Assembly: GCA_026702635.1 (NCBI GenBank)
Contig: JAPPBZ010000147.1
Location: 1-9,597 of the forward strand
Reading direction: 5' to 3'
DNA length: 9,597 nt
Source: Bacteroidota bacterium
GTDB lineage: Bacteria; Bacteroidota; Rhodothermia; Rhodothermales; Bin80
Part shown: one piece after another, positions 1 to 5,153 of the stretch
Layout of the letters: the number at the start of each line of letters is the position of its first letter
How positions within the stretch are numbered: position 1 is the stretch's first letter
The notes under the pieces: model-generated
Seen by the model: the letters and a program-made list of their open reading frames with translations, nothing else
Database searches by the model: none
Told to the model about the DNA's origin: nothing
Program-made: the position numbers and the translations under genes

Positions 1-175
1 CCAAGGTGGCCCTTGCCATGTCCGAATTAACCGTCCCAGTTTTATATAACATCCCCAAGATCGTATTCAGACTACACTGGATTGACGAGAAAAGTACTCC
101 AAATCTGTTTATGTACTTAACGTCGGTCAAACCATTCATATAGCGATCTTCAAGTATTATACTATTGACGTTCCG
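1..175. other. Left edge, no supported gene
   Basis: This stretch follows the stop of the LRR gene. A minus-strand reading frame opens with ATG at 140 (first residues MNGLTDVKYINRFG) and stays open for 46 codons to the window edge. A plus-strand frame is also open from position 3 to a TAG at 141-143. Neither translation resembles a family I know, and the two overlap on opposite strands, so at most one is real. The minus frame would be the next gene downstream of the LRR gene. No terminator with a clear stem and T-run is visible; a 4-bp GACG/CGTC inverted repeat around 167-177 is too small to call. Confidence 0.2.
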
Positions 176-2077
176 TCAGCGAATGCGCATGAAGCGGCCC
201 GTTTGCGTGCTGCTTCCCGCGGGCGATGTGGCCGTTAGCCGGTATATGTACATCCCTGAAGGCAACGCCAAGCCGTCCACCTCCACACTATGTTCCCGTC
301 CGGCGGCCAGCCGTGCCGTAGGCATTGTAAGCACGCGGCGACCCGTCATGTCCAAGACCTCCATCGTCACATGTGAGGGCCAGGGAAGATCAAACACGAG
401 ATGGGTCGTATGCCGAAAGGGGTTGGGATGGTTACCATGCACGGTGAATGGTTCCGGCACGCTCTCGTGCTCAGCAGCCACGGGAAGAGGCGGACACAAG
501 CGACCGTTCCTCTTCCGGATTCTTCGTAGCCACGCCTGAAATACCTCGTCTTGGGGGGCACACAGGGGTTGCCCACCGAAGTCGAACCATTCGAGATTGT
601 TCAGTTGCAGAAAGCTCCGCGGCAGCTCACCCGTGAGCGCGTTGTTTTCCAAGAACAGCCGTTTCAACTGTGCGAGAGTGCCGATCTCACCCGGAACCGC
701 TCCGGTGAGCCGATTGTCTGACAGGTTAAGGTATCGCAGACTGTCGAGACTACCAAACATATCTTCCGGCAAACTCGTCAGATCATTGCTGCTCAGATTT
801 AGCGATCGCAGGCTGTCAAGTCCACTAAACATGCCTTCCGGCAAACTCGCTAGCCGATTGAGATCCAGGTTGAGCTCTTGCAGGCTGATGAGACCATCAA
901 ACACCTCATTCGGCAGACTTGTCAAATCATTTTTGCCCAGAGATAGTTCTTGCAGGTTACTAAGACCGTCAAACACCTCATCCGGTAAACTCGCCAGCCG
1001 ATTGTAACTCAGATATAGTGACCGCAGGCTGATGAGTCCGTTAAATACCTCTTCTGGCAGACTCGCCAGATTATTGATGCCCAGATATAGCGACTGCAGG
1101 CTGGTGAGTCCGTTAAACACCCCCTCTGGCAGACTCACCAAATTATTGATGCCCCGAACACTGGTCAGCCTGAGCGCCTGGAGGCTCGTGAGACCATCAA
1201 ACACCTCCTCCGGCAAATTCGTCAGATCATGGACGCCCAGAGATAGCGATTCCAGGCTGGTGAGTCCGTTAAACACCTCTTCTGGCAGACTCGCCAGTCG
1301 GTTGCGATCCAGATTGAGCTTTTGCAGCCCGATGAGACCGTCAAACACCTGATCTGGCAGACTCGTCAGATTATTACCGTGCAGATTCAGTGATTGCAGG
1401 CTGGTGAGTCCATCGAACACATTCTCCGGTAAATCCGTTAGATTATTGCCAACCAGATCCAGTGATCGCAGGCTGGTGAGTCTGTCAAACACCTCTTCCG
1501 GCAGACTTACCAGCTGATTGTAATACACGCCGCTGCCGATAGAATGATTGCCTAAAAAGAGTGTTTGCAGGTTAATGAGTCCGTCGAACACATTCTCCGG
1601 TAGACTCGCCAGACCATTGCCAGCCAGATTGAGTGATTGCAAGCTAGTGAGATCGCCAAACACCTCTTCCGGTAAACTCGCCAGTCGGTTGGTGCCCCGA
1701 TGGGTGCCCAACAAGAGTGTTTGTAGGCTGGCAAGTCCATTGAACACATGCTCCGGCAAACTCGTCAAAGAATTGCTACTGAGATCAAGCCATTCCAGTT
1801 TTGAGAGCCCGGCAAAGTCACCGTTCTCCAGCGAATTGATTTGATAATTGCGCAGATCCAAACTGGTAATCTCCACAAGGTCTGAGCTCGTTACATCCTC
1901 ACATTTATTCACTCCCGAAATTGCCGCCACAATGGCGTTGCTGACCTGTGACGTGCGACCACATATACCCTGCGCGTGCGCAAATGGCGCAAACCCTGCG
2001 GCAACAACCGTTTGTACAACAACAAGCAGAGTAGGTATCTGCCAATTCAGATGGAATTTGAGTTGCCCTGCTTTCAT
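176..2077 (-). CDS. Secreted leucine-rich repeat protein with type IX secretion C-terminal sorting domain
   Basis: This 633-residue surface or secreted protein begins with a signal peptide: a hydrophobic stretch at about 13-33 and likely cleavage after AHA at residue 35. Next is an N-terminal cap with C39 and C59. About 17 LRRs run from 91 to about 505, most with a 24-residue LxxLxxLxLxxNxLxxLPxxVFxG consensus. The last two full ones (444-491) switch to the plant-like LTGxxP form. A C-terminal cap carries C506 and C528. Residues 546-633 form a type A sorting domain (PNPF at 551-554, then EVLDMTGRRV and SGMYIYRL), which in Bacteroidota directs export through the type IX system and surface anchoring. 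Caps and repeats indicate an extracellular binding protein, but the ligand is unknown. ATG at 2077 is supported by the signal peptide directly after it; no clear Shine-Dalgarno precedes it. The gene appears monocistronic, and the DNA upstream looks decayed. Confidence 0.9.
   Translation of the reverse strand: MKAGQLKFHLNWQIPTLLVVVQTVVAAGFAPFAHAQGICGRTSQVSNAIVAAISGVNKCEDVTSSDLVEITSLDLRNYQINSLENGDFAGLSKLEWLDLSSNSLTSLPEHVFNGLASLQTLLLGTHRGTNRLASLPEEVFGDLTSLQSLNLAGNGLASLPENVFDGLINLQTLFLGNHSIGSGVYYNQLVSLPEEVFDRLTSLRSLDLVGNNLTDLPENVFDGLTSLQSLNLHGNNLTSLPDQVFDGLIGLQKLNLDRNRLASLPEEVFNGLTSLESLSLGVHDLTNLPEEVFDGLTSLQALRLTSVRGINNLVSLPEGVFNGLTSLQSLYLGINNLASLPEEVFNGLISLRSLYLSYNRLASLPDEVFDGLSNLQELSLGKNDLTSLPNEVFDGLISLQELNLDLNRLASLPEGMFSGLDSLRSLNLSSNDLTSLPEDMFGSLDSLRYLNLSDNRLTGAVPGEIGTLAQLKRLFLENNALTGELPRSFLQLNNLEWFDFGGQPLCAPQDEVFQAWLRRIRKRNGRLCPPLPVAAEHESVPEPFTVHGNHPNPFRHTTHLVFDLPWPSHVTMEVLDMTGRRVLTMPTARLAAGREHSVEVDGLALPSGMYIYRLTATSPAGSSTQTGRFMRIR
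605..1807 (-). repeat. Tandem 72-bp repeats encoding LRR units
   Basis: The LRR array appears at DNA level as about 16 head-to-tail units with a 72-bp period, each encoding 24 residues. On the plus strand the recurring words are variants of ctcgccag, caggctggtgag, cgtcaaacacctc and ttccggcaaactc. Three units are longer: residues 115-142 (28), 167-199 (33) and 296-323 (28). Units are similar but clearly diverged, so this is an old array rather than a fresh tandem duplication. Such arrays can gain or lose units by recombination. Confidence 0.85.
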
Positions 2078-2163
2078 GGTCGGTCAGTTCTTGGGGTTGG
2101 TGATGCCTGATATGGTGTCTTTTTTCTCTCTCTTAGGGCTTGCGAAAAGAGGTGATTATGCAC

Positions 2164-2367
2164 TTACCTGCATAAAAACTCACGTAGATCTGATCTCACT
2201 TGGAGATATATCCCGAAGGAATACCCCTGAATATAATATGATCCGCGAACCTTCTGGATCTCCCAGTTAACTGCATCTAGGTAGGTTCTGCTCCCGGAAA
2301 TGATGAATGAGCTCCGTCCCTGTACAAGCGGCCGTTCTACAGTGACCCGTGAAGCCAAGAGTAGCAT
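2164..2367 (-). pseudogene. Remnant of a TonB-dependent receptor
   Basis: The minus strand carries a 67-codon frame whose first part resembles the early barrel/plug boundary of TonB-dependent outer-membrane receptors. Residues 4-33 read LASRVTVERPLVQGRSSF and then IISGSRTYLDAV. Intact receptors there commonly have forms like SR(V/L)TVEGPL(V/I)K(D/G)(R/K)SSFI(I/V)SGRRTY. The usual glycine after VE is arginine, and one arginine of RRTY is serine. Similarity fades after about residue 36. A TGA lies two codons upstream of the ATG, and no other receptor segment (TonB box, barrel end, signal peptide) is recognisable nearby. A full receptor would need 700 or more residues, so this is a decayed fragment and not a working gene. 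It has the same orientation as the LRR gene and ends about 90 bases before it. The family match is from memory and was not searched. Confidence 0.55.
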
Positions 2368-2930
2368 AGCTCACTTGGGACATTGACTATGTTTCGAATA
2401 GTGGGGAAATCTGGGTTGCTGCCGCAGTGGTAAGGCTACGCAAATCATCCGACAATGGCTATAGTTGGCAACGCATTGTCTTACCACCAGATACTTCAGA
2501 ATATATCTCTCCTGATCCCAATTATGTATCCCCCTTCTTCTCTTTGCCGGGGCTGGTTGGCATACCTGCATCACAATTTCGGGGCGTTTTCCGTTTTGGT
2601 CGATGAAGTTGGCATGGAATGGGCTGGAACGCGGAGAGAATTGAGTAAAGCAGAATACTCTGACAATATCTTGGAGTACGGGAAAAGTATTCCATACTCA
2701 TTGGATTACCCGTGCGGTTGGAGTCTGTCATGTGAGGTGTGTCCCCAATTCTTCCCTCAACCCTCCAAGCAAGTTGCTCGCTGCCTGACCCCATTCTATC
2801 AAGGCATCGTAAAGCAACAGCAATTTTTTCTTTGCACTGGCGTGGTGGGATGGGTATTATTTCACTGAGATTGTATACAGAGCCATATGCAAGAAAACAG
2901 AAAATCAAAGAATAACTTGAACGCCGTCAA
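2368..2930. other. Gene-poor stretch, probably decayed sequence
   Basis: No convincing gene is visible here between the receptor remnant and the end of the dgcA-like gene. Open frames of 67 to 137 codons exist on both strands (for example plus 2455-2868 and minus 2522-2908). Their translations are rich in Cys, Pro, Trp and Tyr, lack family motifs, and overlap each other. A 42-codon stop-to-stop minus frame at 2731-2856 contains LLLLYDALIEWGQAASNLLG and then GLREELG, which looks more protein-like, but it has no start and no recognised relative. The simplest reading is eroded coding sequence, together with whatever promoter the LRR gene uses. Confidence 0.45.
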
Positions 2931-3995
2931 TTAATCGGCAAGTGTCACGCCAAGCCCCGGTTCTTCCAGAAGGTGCAGGGATCCATTCGACAAGGTGAAC
3001 CCACCTCGTGCCACATCTTTTGAAAGATCAAAGCTTCCGTCCAGGTCTAGGTACCGCGTCTGGGAACATGCATAAGCGGTGTGCAGGGCGGCAGCAATAC
3101 TGATTATGCTCTCGTCCATACACCCCCACATCAGGTCAATCCCAGCTAATACCGCCAGATCCGCGATATCCAGGGCGCCAGTGATGCCGGCGCATTTCAT
3201 GAGCTTGATATTCCAAATCCCGAATGACTTATTTACCGTCAACTGAAGAGCATCCATAGGACCATGTAAGCTTTCGTCAGCTGCCATAAGACGCTGAGCA
3301 TCCCCTGACAATTTGAGCATATCCTCCTCTTTCCCTCTAGCTAAAGGCTGTTCGATGAGCTCCAAATCCAATGCGTGCGCCTCACGAAAGAGGTCCCTGG
3401 TCTGTTCAATGGTATACCCCTGGTTCGCATCAACACGGATACGGACGCTCTCTGGGCATGCCAATCGTAGAGCCCGCAGACGCTCAAGATCCTCGTCGTA
3501 ATCCAGCCCGAGCTTGACTTTCAGGCAATTGAATCCACGTGCAAGATACCCACGAGCTTCCTTCAGCGTTTCTTCCAAGGGAAGAATTCCAATCGTAATT
3601 GAGGTAGGGAGTGGCTTCATTGATGGACCAAGCATGGTCGCTACCGAAACATTCATACTCCGACCCAAAAGATCATAGAGTGCCATATCCAGGGCTGCCA
3701 CCGCGGAGGGGTATTGCGAACATTCTGATTGCAATTGCCTCGCTAACGTCCGAAGCAGTCTAGGATCCCGTCCTTTCAAGATATCACGTGCAGCGACATC
3801 CATCGCTCCAAGACAGTCCTCTGCATTTTCGGAAGTGACCGCCGTCGGGGCTGCACATCCCAGACCCGAAACCCCGAGACTGTTTTCCAAGCGAACAAAA
3901 TGTAAGTCAACCGTACTGACCTCCCGCGTCGCAATCACATAGGGGCGGGTCAAAGGAAGGCGCTCCGTCCAGGTCTCCACACCGCGAATGATCAT
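2931..3995 (-). CDS. dgcA: Enolase-superfamily racemase/epimerase, DgcA-like (N-acetyl-D-glutamate racemase or dipeptide epimerase)
   Basis: This 354-residue cytosolic enzyme is of the muconate-lactonizing/dipeptide epimerase branch. It has an N-terminal capping domain (about 1-120) and a beta/alpha barrel. Visible catalytic features are the KVK pair K159/K161, metal ligands D189 (RVDANQGY), E215 (LIEQP) and D240 (AADES), the opposing base K264 (NIKLMK), and a DLD motif at 317-319 that dipeptide epimerases use to bind the substrate amino group. It follows the DUF1611 gene with an ATGA overlap at 3992-3995, so the two are translationally coupled; no Shine-Dalgarno is seen. That pairing matches the DgcN-DgcA pair described for marine D-glutamate catabolism, where DgcA converts N-acetyl-D-Glu to N-acetyl-L-Glu. 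The alternative is L-Ala-D/L-Glu epimerase acting on cell-wall peptides. The superfamily and catalytic set are certain; the exact substrate is inferred from the neighbour. The gene ends at TAA 2931. Confidence 0.85.
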   Translation of the reverse strand: MIIRGVETWTERLPLTRPYVIATREVSTVDLHFVRLENSLGVSGLGCAAPTAVTSENAEDCLGAMDVAARDILKGRDPRLLRTLARQLQSECSQYPSAVAALDMALYDLLGRSMNVSVATMLGPSMKPLPTSITIGILPLEETLKEARGYLARGFNCLKVKLGLDYDEDLERLRALRLACPESVRIRVDANQGYTIEQTRDLFREAHALDLELIEQPLARGKEEDMLKLSGDAQRLMAADESLHGPMDALQLTVNKSFGIWNIKLMKCAGITGALDIADLAVLAGIDLMWGCMDESIISIAAALHTAYACSQTRYLDLDGSFDLSKDVARGGFTLSNGSLHLLEEPGLGVTLAD

Positions 3996-5035
3996 GAGGG
4001 TAGCCTTTGCCGGATTATATGCACCAGTCGCTCACCCCCCTCTTCCAGTGGCCTAACCACCGGAATCTCATGCTGCGTTTCCAACTCTGTGGCAACCTGC
4101 AAAGATTGCGCATCATCAAGCCCATGCGTAAACAGCGAAATCCCCCATACCTCTGAGCCCAGAAGGCGGATGAGTTCAAGCTCCTCCGACAATGAGGGGA
4201 TCCTGCAGTCCAGATCTTCAAAACCTTCAAAGTGAAGACGTGCAGGAGCGTGTTGCAGGATGACCCCTGCCGCCCGTGCAGAGCAAATCAATTCTGGTCC
4301 GGCCGGTCCGGCCGGATTCCGCAGAGCAGACTGTCCCTCAAGTAGAATCACCTCCGGACGTTCCTCCCGGTAGCATTCCACGATGGCACGCTCTAGCTCT
4401 CCTGACACAAAATCATTCAGCGTTGCATCGAAAACAAATCCATACTTCAATCCCTGCAGCCAACCCGTTTGCCCCGTATAAATTACCTCTGAGCGCACGC
4501 CTTGCTCACGAAGTCCCTCTCGCAAGATCATTGCGGTAGTCCGCTTTCCGATCGCACAATCCATTCCAAGAACTGCAATACGCGGTGCGGGGACGAGAAG
4601 AATTTCACCAGACCAGAATTGCAACTCGGACGTCGGGCGGGGTTTGCGTAGATCAATAATACCCCCCTTGGCCAGACTCACAAGTTCATCGTCATCCGAA
4701 AGCAGTTGATGAAGCCCATTCACCAACTGTAGGCCGGCAGATGCCGCTGTCAATAGATCTACGCGCAGAGAATCCGGAAGCACCCCGCCAACCGTTGCGA
4801 CTCCGATTATGCAGTGCGTTGGAGTCTGGTGCGCCAAAGCCTCGGAAACAGAACTGTAGAAGGGAATCCCACGATTACGCCCGTCCAGTATATGGCCTGC
4901 ATCCTCGCCTGCGTAATCCGGATCTACCACTCCCAAAATCTCATACCGGCTGGGACCACGTAGCAGACCATGTGTCGTTTTTGCAAAAACGCTATCAAAT
5001 AGCCCGTTCGCAAGTATAAGCGCACTTTCCTTCAT
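3992..5035 (-). CDS. dgcN: DUF1611 P-loop protein, DgcN-like D-glutamate N-acetyltransferase
   Basis: I place the start at ATG 5035 (347 residues). An in-frame TTG at 5038 would add one residue, but the AAGGA at 5040-5044 sits correctly for the ATG. Numbering here counts from that TTG. The N-terminal part (about 1-145) is Rossmann-like, with VVDPDYAG at 38-44 and CIIGVATVGG at 76-85. The C-terminal part is a P-loop domain with GMDCAIGKRTT at 158-168, TGQTGWLQG at 188-196 and EGQSALRNPAG at 234-244. This is the DUF1611 family. Members named DgcN N-acetylate D-glutamate so that the partner racemase can invert it, and feed the carbon to L-glutamate metabolism in the cytosol. The gene is first in the operon with dgcA, overlaps it by 4 bases, and diverges from glgP. 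It has no signal peptide. Family is certain, the D-Glu role likely; older annotations call such proteins NAD-dependent epimerase/dehydratase. Confidence 0.85.
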   Translation of the reverse strand: MKESALILANGLFDSVFAKTTHGLLRGPSRYEILGVVDPDYAGEDAGHILDGRNRGIPFYSSVSEALAHQTPTHCIIGVATVGGVLPDSLRVDLLTAASAGLQLVNGLHQLLSDDDELVSLAKGGIIDLRKPRPTSELQFWSGEILLVPAPRIAVLGMDCAIGKRTTAMILREGLREQGVRSEVIYTGQTGWLQGLKYGFVFDATLNDFVSGELERAIVECYREERPEVILLEGQSALRNPAGPAGPELICSARAAGVILQHAPARLHFEGFEDLDCRIPSLSEELELIRLLGSEVWGISLFTHGLDDAQSLQVATELETQHEIPVVRPLEEGGERLVHIIRQRLPS

Positions 5036-5039
5036 CAAT

Positions 5040-5044
5040 TCCTT
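5040..5044 (-). promoter_or_regulatory. Shine-Dalgarno sequence of the dgcN-like gene
   Basis: The minus strand reads AAGGA-ATTG-ATG, which places a Shine-Dalgarno core 4 bases before the ATG at 5035. It favours this ATG over the adjoining TTG at 5038. It stands out because the other starts in this window have no comparable site. Confidence 0.55.
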
Positions 5045-5153
5045 AAGTCAACCGGCGGCACTCACCATGAGCATCATGGATTTTCCCATTCGCGAAGAGT
5101 TGTTCTCACGTTTCTATGACTCATACTTCACTGCCCGCAGTACAAAATAAAAC
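5045..5153. promoter_or_regulatory. Divergent intergenic region between dgcN and glgP
   Basis: About 110 bases separate the divergent dgcN-like and glgP starts, so promoters for both transcription units should lie here or just inside the ends. I cannot identify a confident -33/-7 (Bacteroidota type) or -35/-10 pair. The 10 bases before the glgP ATG are A-rich (acaaaataaaac), common for Bacteroidota translation starts without a Shine-Dalgarno. A 27-codon frame at 5067-5150 occupies most of the space. Confidence 0.4.
5067..5150 (+). CDS. Possible 27-residue leader ORF upstream of glgP
   Basis: An ATG at 5067 opens a 27-codon frame (starts MSIMDFPIREELFS, ends TARSTK) that closes with TAA at 5148-5150, three bases before the glgP ATG and in the same frame. 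The glgP family normally begins near the proposed ATG at 5154, so this is not a missing N-terminus. No Shine-Dalgarno or attenuator hairpin is visible. It may be chance in a short spacer or a small leader peptide; the evidence is weak. Confidence 0.15.
   Translation: MSIMDFPIREELFSRFYDSYFTARSTK

Noticed and set aside
605..1807. CRISPR-like regular spacing
   Set aside because: The 72-bp periodicity is coding (24-residue LRR units), without identical direct repeats or unique spacers.
165..1844. Plus-strand frames opposite the LRR gene, with regular Arg/Ser/Leu-rich repeats
   Set aside because: Their periodicity is the mirror of the LRR repeats on the other strand; the LRR frame has signal peptide, caps and sorting domain, so these are shadows.
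2455..2868. 137-codon plus-strand frame as a gene
   Set aside because: No family motif, unusual composition rich in Cys, Trp, Pro and Tyr, and a competing long minus frame over the same bases.
2522..2908. 128-codon minus-strand frame as a gene or transposase remnant
   Set aside because: It starts with TTG, shows no DDE or DEDD signature and no inverted repeats, and the basic tail is not enough for a transposase call.
2923..2939. GCCG/CGGC inverted repeat at the end of the dgcA-like gene as terminator
   Set aside because: The stem is only 4 bp with a 9-base loop, overlaps the stop codon, and is not followed by a T-rich tract.
4297..4318. Tandem ggccggtcc words as a regulatory hairpin
   Set aside because: They lie inside the dgcN-like gene and encode Gly-Pro-Ala-Gly-Pro-Ala-Gly; no T-run follows, so a terminator is unlikely.
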